Origin: Thalassolituus sp034111725
Lineage (GTDB): Bacteria > Pseudomonadota > Gammaproteobacteria > Pseudomonadales > Oceanobacteraceae
DNA length: 13,350 bases
Direction: 5' to 3'
Assembly: GCF_034111725.1 (NCBI RefSeq)
Contig: NZ_JAWUWR010000008.1
Location: forward strand, 1-13,350
The notes under the pieces are model-generated. The model ran no database searches, had not been told where the DNA came from, and saw only the letters and a program-made list of their open reading frames with translations. Shown in pieces: positions 6,902 through 13,350 of the stretch (the first letter of the stretch is position 1; each line of letters starts with the position of its first letter). A program made the translations under genes and the position numbers.

Positions 6902-7413
6902 GCAAGCATATTGTGGTGGGTCTGGGCGATGAGAAAGCTCGTGTGCGGGTGTACATGGCGAATCGTCCGCCGCTAAGCGATTACCTAGAGTTAGCTGAGT
7001 GCCGACCTATGGTTATCGGTGAAATCGCCCGTATAGCGCAGGAAACCGGTAATCATTGGCGTAAAGTTTTTAATGTGTACGCTAAGCTGATGGCAGAGTT
7101 TCGTGGTGAGGCTATGACTTCAACGTGGCAAGTATGGCGCGATAACGTCTTATTGCAGCAGGGTTCGGATACGGCTTTATTGTTTTCGGCAGTGCCTAAT
7201 GCAGCTTCTTCTGGGACTATCTATCTTTGGATGGGGAAGGGCTTCGCCAGCGATCATGGCTTTTTCGCAGAGCAGGGCAGTGAGTGGTTGGACGCGCACT
7301 TTGCGATTAATCGTCGTAAGCGCTGGATACTCTGCCCATATTTTGATTATCGTCAATTGTCGAATGAGCGTATTCAACGCTTGGCCGTTTTGATGAAGTC
7401 GTTTTCAGCTTGA
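6898..7413 (+). CDS. Uncharacterised protein overlapping acr3 (possibly DUF6942 family)
   Basis: This is a soluble protein of about 171 residues. It has blocks that look conserved rather than random: G-L-G-D, V-R-V-Y-M-A-N-R-P-P-L, T-G-N-H-W-R-K-V-F-N-V-Y-A-K-L, S-T-W-Q-x-W-R-D, and a C-terminal R-K-R-W-I-L-C-P-Y-F-D-Y-R-Q-L-S-N-E-R-I. I tentatively associate these with the DUF6942 family; no function is known to me. No signal peptide, membrane segment or metal-binding cluster is visible. The frame has no early ATG. TTG 6898, which overlaps the acr3 stop by three bases (TTGA), is chosen; TTG 6889 and GTG 6913 or 6916 are alternatives. No good ribosome binding site precedes any of them, so translation probably depends on coupling to acr3. 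Position suggests co-transcription with the arsenic genes. An arsenic role is untested inference. Confidence 0.7.
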   Translation: MSKHIVVGLGDEKARVRVYMANRPPLSDYLELAECRPMVIGEIARIAQETGNHWRKVFNVYAKLMAEFRGEAMTSTWQVWRDNVLLQQGSDTALLFSAVPNAASSGTIYLWMGKGFASDHGFFAEQGSEWLDAHFAINRRKRWILCPYFDYRQLSNERIQRLAVLMKSFSA

Positions 7414-7447
7414 TGTTTTTCTAGTTTTAAAGGATCTGACGTTACTT

Positions 7448-8197
7448 ATGGCCGAACTAAATGAAATGGGCTCGTTGAATTTTATTTGCCTCGGCATTTT
7501 TCTGTCGTGTTGGATTGGTTATGCTCGTTTTGCTCATTTTATGGCTAGGCGCACTGCGTCGTTGTCGTCGGTGCTGCATGTCCATCGAATTAATTGGATG
7601 CGCCGCATGTTGCAGCGTGAAGTTCGTGTCGGGGATGCAGCGCTTATTGCCAACATTGAACGTAATGTGAATTTCTTTGCATCGTCTTGTGTGTTGATTA
7701 TCGCTGGTTTACTTACAGCGATTACCGCCACTGAAAAAATCAAAGATATGTTGGGCTCTGTTTCGTTTACTGCTGCAGACACCTTACCGCAGCTCGAACT
7801 TAAATTATTAGTGTTGTTAGGTATTTTTATTTATTCGTATTTTACCTTTACTTGGTCGATGCGTCAGTTCGGTTTTGCTTCGGTATTAATTGGTGCGGCC
7901 CCCTCGCCAGATGATACCACGGTAACGGCTAATGATCGCCGTAGCATGGCTATTTACAGTGCGAAAGTCATTGATCAGGCCAGTCGCAGTTATAACAATG
8001 GATTACGCGCCTTTTATTTCTCAATGGCAGTCCTGTCGTGGTTTATTGGACCTTATATATTTATCGGTGCGTCGCGCTTGGTTACTACCGTTTTGTACCA
8101 ACGTGAGTTTTTATCGAGTTCGTTAAAAGCTCTCAAGCAGGCTGAGAACGTTGGTGAAAAATTATTTACCGACGATAAAGAGCTTTATCGTCGGTAG
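7448..8197 (+). CDS. DUF599-family four-helix membrane protein
   Basis: This is a 249-residue integral membrane protein. Hydrophobic segments lie at about residues 9-30, 75-95, 113-140 and 188-215. The pattern fits the DUF599 family: a first helix with W-I-G-Y-A-R-F, a basic cytoplasmic loop containing R-I-N-W-M-R-R-M, then N-I-E-R-N-V-N-F-F-A-S-S leading into helix two. It also has the D-R-R-S-M-A-I-Y-S and N-N-G-L-R-A-F-Y-F segments. Function is unknown. ATG 7448 has an AAAGGA (7429-7434) at a somewhat long 13-base spacing; ATG 7466 would also keep the first helix. It lies 34 bases after the preceding gene in the same direction with no terminator between, so it may be the last gene of the arsenic transcript. 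It may also be independent. Confidence 0.82.
   Translation: MAELNEMGSLNFICLGIFLSCWIGYARFAHFMARRTASLSSVLHVHRINWMRRMLQREVRVGDAALIANIERNVNFFASSCVLIIAGLLTAITATEKIKDMLGSVSFTAADTLPQLELKLLVLLGIFIYSYFTFTWSMRQFGFASVLIGAAPSPDDTTVTANDRRSMAIYSAKVIDQASRSYNNGLRAFYFSMAVLSWFIGPYIFIGASRLVTTVLYQREFLSSSLKALKQAENVGEKLFTDDKELYRR
8167..8196. terminator. Long hairpin spanning the DUF599 stop codon
   Basis: An inverted repeat with arms 8167-8179 and 8184-8196 and a 4-base loop gives a 13-bp perfect stem. It covers the last codons and overlaps the stop of the DUF599 gene. On the minus strand it is followed by an A/T-rich tail ending in five T, so it best serves as the putA terminator. On plus the tail is not T-rich. 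It lies about 30 bases past the putA stop. Confidence 0.6.
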
Positions 8198-8226
8198 GTA
8201 TCTTACCCCGAACAAACGGACGTACT

Positions 8227-11200
8227 TCATTCGCCAGCGATCTCGTCCTCATCTGCGATCAAATCATCATTGCCGCGCAGTAAGTCTGCATTACCGCCTA
8301 CCGCGCTGGTATTTATGGTGCGGGTGCGCTCTGTGGCAAAGCGTAATACATAATTAGGCCCACCGGCTTTCGGTCCTGTTCCTGATAGCCCCATGCCACC
8401 AAAAGGTTGCAGCCCGACCACAGCCCCAATTTGATCGCGATTCACATAAACATTGCCTACTCGAATACGGCGTTCAATATGGCTGGCAGTATCCGGGTTG
8501 CGGCTATGAACGCTTAGGGTCAGGCCGAAGCCCAAGCTATTAATGTTGCTGATGAGAGTATTGAGTGATTTTGCGCTGTAGCGATAAATATGCAAAATCG
8601 GTCCAAAGTGCTCTTCGCGTAGGGCTTCAAAATCGGTAATTTCATAGGCGATAGGAGTCACGAAGGTACCTTCTTCAGGTGCTTTGGGCGCCTTGCCGAC
8701 GCACTTTGCATGTTGCTCTAGCCAGCGAATATGACGCTGTAAATGATGTTGGGCGCGGCTATCAATGACTGGGCCTATATCCGTGCTGAGCGTGAGGGGG
8801 TCGCCAACACTGAGTTCTAGCATGGCACCGCTGAGTAGCTTTATTACGTCGTCAGCAATGTCGTCTTGCAGGCAGAGTACACGCAAGGCGGAACAACGTT
8901 GACCGGCACTGCCAAAGGCGCTGCGTAACACATCGCGTACGACTTGTGCTGGCAATGCGGTTGAATCAACTATCATGGCATTTTGACCACCGGTTTCGGC
9001 GATAAAGGGCACGATTGCACCATTGCGTTGTGCCAGTTGCAGGGCAATTTGTCGGGCTGTCTTATGTGATCCAGTAAAAGCGACACCGGCTAAATTCATA
9101 TCGTTAAGCGCTGCGCTGCCAATGTCTAAGCCACTGCCGGGAAGGAGTTGTAATAAGTCTTTTGGAATGCCGACTTGATGCGCTATTTCTACGGCGCGAG
9201 CGGCAATTAGTGAGGTGGCCTCCGCTGGTTTTGCCACGACGGCGTTACCAGCCGCTAAGGCGGCGGTAATTTGGCCAATAAAAATAGCCAAGGGAAAATT
9301 CCATGGGCTAATACACAGCCATACGCCGCGACCTTCGTAATACAGCTCATTGCATTCACCGGTTGGTCCTAAAAGCTTAGAGGGTTGCGCGAAATGTAGA
9401 TCTATTTGGTGGGCGTAATAACGACAAAAATCGACGGCTTCACGTATTTCATCCATGCTGTCTTGCACGGTTTTTCCGGCTTCTAATACACACAGCGTTA
9501 TAAGCTCAGCGCTGTGGTTTTCGAGCGCACTGGCGAGCAGCATAAGCCAGGCTTTACGCTCTTTGGTGGCATAGCGAGGTGCAAGCAAGCGCCAGCGTTC
9601 AAATCCTGCGGCGCCGGCATTCATGACGGCGGTAACGTCGTCAGGGTTAAACCACTGACTGCGACCCACCTGGTATTGTGCGGTGAAGGGAGCGATGACC
9701 GGTTTATTGGCGAGTAGGGCGCCGTTACCTGTGGTTGCTGTCATGGGTCTGGCTTCCCACTGATGGCTGCTCCAGCGGCGCATATCATCGAATAATGACT
9801 CGCGTTGCAGCGAGATATTTAAATTGATTCCGTATGAGTTTCGGCGATTCTTGCCATATATATCGCAGGGTAAAGGGGTGGCTGGGTTTGCGGAATAATC
9901 AAGATCGCGCGCCAGCTCTAGTGGGGATCGAGTGAGTGTTTCGGGGGCTACTTCGTCGTCCCATAAGTGGTGCACGAATGAGGTGTTAGCGCCGCTTTCC
10001 AATAGTCGTCGGACGAGGTAAGGCAATAATTGCTGATGTTCGCCGACGGGGGCATAAACTCGAACGGGTTCGTCTCTGCGTGTGTGCCAGTGCGCATAAA
10101 GCGCTTCGCCCATGCCGTGTAGTCGTTGTAATTCATAACTAGGCGTGGGCTTTAGTGCATCCGCCATATTGGTAATAGCGGCCACTGTTTGGGCATTGTG
10201 GGTAGCAAATTGCGGGGTAAGCCCAGGGGTGTGGCACAGTAAAAAACGTGTACAAGCTAAGTAAGATATATCCGTGTGCGCTTTTCGTGTGAAGATCGGA
10301 TAACCGTCAAGGCCGCGCTGTTGGCAAAGCTTTATTTCAGTATCCCAATAGGCCCCTTTAACCAGCCTTACTTTAATGTGAGTGTCGTGCTCTAGTGCCA
10401 ATTGGTTGAGCCAACCGAGCACGGGTAAAGCCCGTTTGCTATAGGCTTGTACGGCCATGCCGAAACCGCCCCAGCCGATGGCTTCTTGCTCAAATACCAA
10501 TTGAAAAATATTGAGCGATAGCTCCAAGCGATCGGCTTCTTCAGCGTCTAAGGTGATAGCGACGTTAAGTTGTCGTGCCTCCCTTACTAAGCTTGCTAAG
10601 CGTCCTCCTAATTCTGAAATCAGACGCGGGTGTTGGCTTTCTTCATAACGTGGATGGAGGGCCGAAAGTTTAATGGATAATGAGTGGGGGTGGCAGTCGG
10701 TCTTTTGACTTGCGGCTATGCGTTGCAGGGCCATTAAATAGCTATTGGCATAGCTTTCGGCGTCGTCCTCTGTCATCGCCGCTTCGCCAAGCATATCGAA
10801 CGAGTAACATATTTTATCCGATGCCATACGGCCTGCATTGCTAAGGGCTTGATCAATGGTATGGCCTACGACAAATTGGTCTCCCAAAAGCTGCATAGCT
10901 CGTTGCAGCGCTGCGCGAACAAAAGGTTCACCAGAGTGGCCGACAAGCTGCTCGAAGATAGTCCGGCTACGTTGACTTGGATCGTCATTGTGATCTTGGC
11001 TCCAGCTAGCGAATGCCGCGCCTGCGATGAGTCCTCGGGTTGCCATATTGACCCAAAAGGAATCCGAGTGACCTAAGTGCTGCTTCCAATTTACATGGCT
11101 CATTTCAGCCCGAATAAGGGCATCACGGGTGCGTCGATCTGGAATGCGTAACAAGGCTTCCGCCAACACCATAAGGGTTAAGCCCTCTTCGCTACTCAGA

Positions 11201-11448
11201 CTATATTCCTGCATAAAACGTTCGAATAAAGGCAGGTGTTCACGCTGTGCTCTGAGTTCATGAACTAAGGTAGCCGCTTGCAGGCTGGCTTGATGTACTT
11301 GTTGTGAGGGAACGGAAGCGGCTAGTGATCGCACCCAACTGGTTTCGTCAGGGGCATAAAGGTGACGAATGTGTTGAAACCACTGACTGCAACTTAAGGA
11401 AGCATAAGAACCGTTAACGATGGCATCGGGTTGTAATGTCTCAAGCAT
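8227..11448 (-). CDS. putA: Bifunctional proline dehydrogenase / L-glutamate-gamma-semialdehyde dehydrogenase
   Basis: This is a 1073-residue enzyme that oxidises proline to glutamate in two steps, FAD-dependent then NAD-dependent, at the inner face of the membrane. The PutA arm motif S-S-E-E-G-L-T-L-M-V-L-A-E-A-L-L-R-I-P-D is near residue 90. The PRODH barrel contains Y-S-F-D-M-L-G-E-A, V-R-L-V-K-G-A-Y-W (about 357) and L-Q-R-L-H-G-M-G-E-A-L-Y. The aldehyde dehydrogenase half carries catalytic Glu818 (E-T-G-G-Q-N-A) and Cys852 (G-Q-R-C-S-A-L-R), with the usual 34-residue spacing. The terminal P-F-G-G-M-G-L-S-G-T-G-P-K-A-G-G-P block is standard. No ribbon-helix-helix domain precedes the arm, so it cannot repress its own gene as E. 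coli PutA does. The last 20 or so residues are acidic. ATG 11448 has AGGAG seven bases upstream. No putP or putR is adjacent. Confidence 0.96.
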   Translation of the reverse strand: MLETLQPDAIVNGSYASLSCSQWFQHIRHLYAPDETSWVRSLAASVPSQQVHQASLQAATLVHELRAQREHLPLFERFMQEYSLSSEEGLTLMVLAEALLRIPDRRTRDALIRAEMSHVNWKQHLGHSDSFWVNMATRGLIAGAAFASWSQDHNDDPSQRSRTIFEQLVGHSGEPFVRAALQRAMQLLGDQFVVGHTIDQALSNAGRMASDKICYSFDMLGEAAMTEDDAESYANSYLMALQRIAASQKTDCHPHSLSIKLSALHPRYEESQHPRLISELGGRLASLVREARQLNVAITLDAEEADRLELSLNIFQLVFEQEAIGWGGFGMAVQAYSKRALPVLGWLNQLALEHDTHIKVRLVKGAYWDTEIKLCQQRGLDGYPIFTRKAHTDISYLACTRFLLCHTPGLTPQFATHNAQTVAAITNMADALKPTPSYELQRLHGMGEALYAHWHTRRDEPVRVYAPVGEHQQLLPYLVRRLLESGANTSFVHHLWDDEVAPETLTRSPLELARDLDYSANPATPLPCDIYGKNRRNSYGINLNISLQRESLFDDMRRWSSHQWEARPMTATTGNGALLANKPVIAPFTAQYQVGRSQWFNPDDVTAVMNAGAAGFERWRLLAPRYATKERKAWLMLLASALENHSAELITLCVLEAGKTVQDSMDEIREAVDFCRYYAHQIDLHFAQPSKLLGPTGECNELYYEGRGVWLCISPWNFPLAIFIGQITAALAAGNAVVAKPAEATSLIAARAVEIAHQVGIPKDLLQLLPGSGLDIGSAALNDMNLAGVAFTGSHKTARQIALQLAQRNGAIVPFIAETGGQNAMIVDSTALPAQVVRDVLRSAFGSAGQRCSALRVLCLQDDIADDVIKLLSGAMLELSVGDPLTLSTDIGPVIDSRAQHHLQRHIRWLEQHAKCVGKAPKAPEEGTFVTPIAYEITDFEALREEHFGPILHIYRYSAKSLNTLISNINSLGFGLTLSVHSRNPDTASHIERRIRVGNVYVNRDQIGAVVGLQPFGGMGLSGTGPKAGGPNYVLRFATERTRTINTSAVGGNADLLRGNDDLIADEDEIAGE

Positions 11449-11539
11449 GCAATTGCTCCTGCGCTGGGTCTTGTCAGTATGATCTTAGGGCAACATGGAT
11501 AGCGAGCAGCCTGTCGCATTCCTTTGTGATCACGATAAT

Positions 11540-11569
11540 CTGACAGGTTAGATACATTATAGGTCTATT
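11540..11569 (+). promoter_or_regulatory. Candidate promoter for the FKBP gene
   Basis: CTGACA (11540-11545; one mismatch to TTGACA) is followed after 18 bases by TCTATT, a 4/6 match to TATAAT. Transcription would begin about 85 bases before the chosen TTG start. Confidence 0.35.
11556..11561 (-). promoter_or_regulatory. Candidate -10 element for putA
   Basis: The minus strand reads a perfect TATAAT here, about 107 bases upstream of the putA start. No good -35 hexamer is visible at 16-18 bases. It overlaps the plus-strand promoter candidate, so divergent transcription could compete. Confidence 0.35.
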
Positions 11570-11650
11570 AAGAGGTGTTGCTGGTTTCGATGCAACTCGG
11601 TTTCTGATGGCGGGAATAATGTGCATAATACGGGCATTGAAATTTGACTT

Positions 11651-11654
11651 GGAG
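11651..11654 (+). promoter_or_regulatory. Ribosome binding site that decides the FKBP start
   Basis: GGAG ends eight bases before TTG 11663, a normal spacing. For the alternative GTG at 11654 the same element would overlap the start codon itself, so the TTG start is preferred. Confidence 0.55.
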
Positions 11655-11662
11655 TGCGTCGT

Positions 11663-12136
11663 TTGAATATTTTGTTGATTGTGGTGATAGCTGCTTTGCT
11701 TGTTTATGGCCTAATGCGCGCAGGCGTTGGTGGTAAAGGTGCGGCGGCAACCGCGGCAGAAGGAGAGGCTTTTTTGGCTGAAAATCGCGATAAGCACGGT
11801 GTCACTGAAACCAGTTCAGGACTGCAGTACGAGGTACTCAAGCAAGGGCATGGTGATCGTCATCCTATGGCTTCCGACAAAGTGCTGGTGCATTATCATG
11901 GCACGTTACTGAACGGTAATGTTTTTGATAGTTCGGTTAAACGCGGTGAGCCGATTGCGTTTGGCTTAAATCAAGTGATTCCTGGCTGGACCGAAGGTGT
12001 TCAGCTAATGACCGTTGGTGAAAAAACACGTTTTTATGTACCGGCAAATTTAGCATACGGCAGCCGTCGCGTTGGTGATATCCCAGCGGGATCCTTGTTG
12101 ATTTTTGATGTCGAATTACTCGAAATTCAAAGCTAG
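11663..12136 (+). CDS. Membrane-anchored FKBP-type peptidyl-prolyl cis-trans isomerase
   Basis: This is a 157-residue protein that catalyses cis-trans isomerisation of prolyl bonds, probably as a periplasmic folding factor held to the inner membrane. Residues 3-18 form a hydrophobic anchor with no signal peptidase site evident. A short Ala/Gly linker and charged spacer follow, then the FKBP domain from about residue 50. The active-site residues of the family are in place: Tyr78 (H-Y-H-G), Phe88-Asp89 (V-F-D-S-S), Phe100, Val105-Ile106 and Trp109 (V-I-P-G-W), Tyr132 (L-A-Y-G-S) and Phe148. The domain is preceded by the S-S-G-L-Q-Y-E-V-L segment seen in FkpA/FklB/Mip proteins, but the dimerisation arm of those proteins is absent. 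The start is TTG 11663 on ribosome-binding-site grounds; GTG 11654 would add three residues. It lies 33 bases ahead of the peptidase gene and divergent from putA. Confidence 0.9.
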   Translation: MNILLIVVIAALLVYGLMRAGVGGKGAAATAAEGEAFLAENRDKHGVTETSSGLQYEVLKQGHGDRHPMASDKVLVHYHGTLLNGNVFDSSVKRGEPIAFGLNQVIPGWTEGVQLMTVGEKTRFYVPANLAYGSRRVGDIPAGSLLIFDVELLEIQS

Positions 12137-12169
12137 ATCTATTGCATCTCGAATATAAGGTTGTTGCCA

Positions 12170-13012
12170 ATGTGGAAGGCATTTAAAGCTCAGTTAGCGC
12201 GTTGGCTGGGCTTATCTTCCGAGGTGGTCTTGCCACAATGGCAAGCCTCTTGGTCGCAGTTTTTATCTCAGCATGTTGCTTTTTATCGGCGCCTTTCTAT
12301 TGATGATCAGCGTTTGTTTGAGCAACGTTGTTTATTATTTTTAGCCACTACGCCGGTGATTGGCGGCGTTGCCGTTGATGTAACGGATGATGATCGTTTG
12401 CTGGTGGCCGCCAGTGCCGTCATTCCGGTTTGGGGCTTTCCGCACTGGCATTACGTTAATTTAAAAGGCGTATTTTTACTGCCAAGTCGTTTTAATGAAC
12501 ACTTTGAATGCGGGGAGCCCGATGCGCTAATTTCCGGCATGGTGGGTACGGGCCCTATGGCCGGAAAAATGGCCTTAAGTAAACCCGATTTACATCTTGG
12601 TTTTAATAATGACCGCGACAAACATAATGTCGGCATTCATGAATTTGTGCATTTGGTCGATATGGCCGATGGTGCGTGTGATGGCTTTCCTGAGCGGTTA
12701 TCTGAGTTTGCGGTGAGCTTGCCTTGGTTGAGTTTTGTGCAGCAAAAAATTCGCGAAGTAGAACTGAATAATTCCAATATTCGTGATTATGCGGCGACCA
12801 ATCCGGCGGAGTTTTTTGCAGTGGCTTCGGAGTATTTTTTCGAACGGCCGAAAATGTTACAGCAAAAACACCCTACGCTTTATCAATATTTAACCGATTT
12901 TTATCAGCAGAATATGGCTGAGATGCAGAGCGACTTACAGCCCTTTAAAAACAGTCCTTGCCCGTGTGGTAGTGGTAAAAAATATAAGCGTTGCTGCATG
13001 AAAAAAGCCTAG
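12170..13012 (+). CDS. MtfA-type M90 zinc metallopeptidase with a C-terminal SEC-C domain
   Basis: This is a 280-residue cytoplasmic protein. Residues 1 to about 255 match the MtfA (M90) peptidase layout. H157-E158-F-V-H161 is the zinc-binding HExxH motif, followed by D-M-A-D-G. Glu214 in N-P-A-E-F-F-A-V-A-S-E-Y-F-F-E is the third zinc ligand. E. coli MtfA binds the Mlc repressor and so affects glucose uptake; whether that applies here is unknown. The C-terminus adds a complete SEC-C motif, P-C-P-C-G-S-G-K-K-Y-K-R-C-C, with Cys264, 266, 275 and 276. This motif is known from the SecA tail, where it binds zinc and SecB or ribosomes. E. coli MtfA lacks such a tail. ATG 12170 has AAGG (12157-12160) nine bases upstream; the in-frame TTG at 12161 is less likely. 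It is probably co-transcribed with the FKBP gene. Confidence 0.9.
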   Translation: MWKAFKAQLARWLGLSSEVVLPQWQASWSQFLSQHVAFYRRLSIDDQRLFEQRCLLFLATTPVIGGVAVDVTDDDRLLVAASAVIPVWGFPHWHYVNLKGVFLLPSRFNEHFECGEPDALISGMVGTGPMAGKMALSKPDLHLGFNNDRDKHNVGIHEFVHLVDMADGACDGFPERLSEFAVSLPWLSFVQQKIREVELNNSNIRDYAATNPAEFFAVASEYFFERPKMLQQKHPTLYQYLTDFYQQNMAEMQSDLQPFKNSPCPCGSGKKYKRCCMKKA

Positions 13013-13029
13013 CAATTTCTTGTTAGGCT
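13006..13029. terminator. Intrinsic terminator shared by convergent genes
   Basis: AGCCTAGCAA (13006-13015) pairs with TTGTTAGGCT (13020-13029), one G-U pair included, around a TTTC loop. On the minus strand the stem is followed by six T, a strong intrinsic terminator for the gene entering from the right. On plus the tail CTCTTATT is weaker. The left arm contains the peptidase stop codon. Confidence 0.75.
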
Positions 13030-13076
13030 CTCTTATTAGGCAGTTCTGTACTTTTATTTCGGTGATACGTACCGAA

Positions 13077-13350
13077 TCAGTCAATACTGCGCTTGGTTAT
13101 ATTCTTACGGCCAGCAAATAACGAGTTACCATTATTCTCGGCAGAGCGATCGCCACCGGCTTTTTTGCGTTCACCAGTACCGGTATTACGCGGCGGTGTG
13201 GCTTTATTGCTACGACGTTTGTTGGCTTTTTTACCCAGCGGTTGTTCTTCTTTGCGTTTGCGGCTTTTAGGCGCGCTATCGGGCACGCGGTGATTCGGTA
13301 CGTGGCCAATTAAATCTTTGCGCGGCAGTATACGGCCAATCAGTTGTTCG
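13077..13350 (-). CDS. C-terminal tail of a gene running off the right edge, possibly a DEAD-box RNA helicase
   Basis: The minus-strand frame is open from the window edge to a TGA at 13077-13079, giving the last 90 residues of a longer protein. The first visible residues, E-Q-L-I-G-R-I-L-P-R-K-D-L-I-G-H, resemble the end of the helicase core in DEAD-box proteins, where an I-E-x-x-x-G-x-x-I/L-P segment ends the second RecA-like domain. The remainder is a Lys/Arg-rich, low-complexity tail (K-S-R-K-R-K-E-E, K-K-A-N-K-R-R-S-N-K), typical of RhlE/SrmB-like helicases and used for RNA contacts. None of the helicase motifs proper are inside the window, so the family call is tentative. The basic tail could belong to another RNA-binding protein. 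The terminator at 13006-13029 with six T on this strand fits the 3' end of this gene. Confidence 0.55.
   Translation of the reverse strand, partial: EQLIGRILPRKDLIGHVPNHRVPDSAPKSRKRKEEQPLGKKANKRRSNKATPPRNTGTGERKKAGGDRSAENNGNSLFAGRKNITKRSID

Noticed and set aside
11525..11532. GTGATCAC palindrome resembling a CRP/FNR half-site pair between putA and the FKBP gene
   Set aside because: The two half-sites abut without the six-base spacer required for CRP, so it is only a short symmetric octamer.
13093..13293. 66-residue plus-strand frame rich in Leu, Arg and Pro
   Set aside because: It is the antisense of the basic low-complexity tail of the right-edge gene and has no ribosome binding site or family resemblance.
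1..13350. CRISPR array, tRNA, insertion sequence or integrase attachment site
   Set aside because: No regularly spaced repeats, cloverleaf sequence, transposase frame or paired direct repeats were seen on reading both strands.

Overview
The window looks like chromosome from a mid-GC gammaproteobacterium, probably a marine or aquatic one. This is inferred from protein character: a PutA without the N-terminal DNA-binding domain, an ACR3-type arsenite pump with a gammaproteobacterial-style ArsC, an MtfA-type M90 peptidase and an FKBP. No rRNA or other species marker is present. Coding density is high and no intergenic gap exceeds about 215 bases. I see no tRNA, rRNA, insertion sequence or CRISPR array.

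Region 1 (1-2980, + strand) appears to be the distal edge of an accessory locus that continues to the left. It holds the C-terminal part of a protein with an RGH-type, nuclease-like fold, of the kind found in DUF4157 proteins of extracellular contractile injection systems (eCIS). An AAA+ ATPase follows with an ATGA overlap. An AraC-type regulator lies about 90 bases further on and may or may not belong. Region 2 (2981-4884) holds a GNAT acetyltransferase (+) convergent with a saccharopine-dehydrogenase-like oxidoreductase (-), with a strong palindromic terminator between them.

Region 3 (4885-8197, + strand) is an arsenic resistance operon, arsR-arsC-acr3, in which each gene overlaps the next. 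A small uncharacterised gene overlaps the acr3 stop region, and a four-helix DUF599 membrane protein follows 34 bases later. A perfect 20-bp palindrome sits in the arsR promoter region and is the obvious operator candidate. ArsR would sense As(III), ArsC would reduce arsenate, and Acr3 would export arsenite. The last two genes are co-oriented and of unknown role.

Region 4 (8198-13350) contains a large minus-strand putA (proline to glutamate) and, divergent from it, a membrane-anchored FKBP peptidyl-prolyl isomerase. Next comes an MtfA/M90 zinc peptidase with a SEC-C zinc-binding tail fused to its C-terminus. The basic C-terminal tail of a minus-strand gene, possibly a DEAD-box RNA helicase, runs off the right edge. 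Convergent gene ends in this region share hairpins that overlap the stop codons.

The items most worth following up are the possible eCIS edge at the left, the two unknown genes attached to the arsenic operon, and the MtfA/SEC-C fusion. Nothing here proves a new system. The decisive data for the first item lie outside the window.
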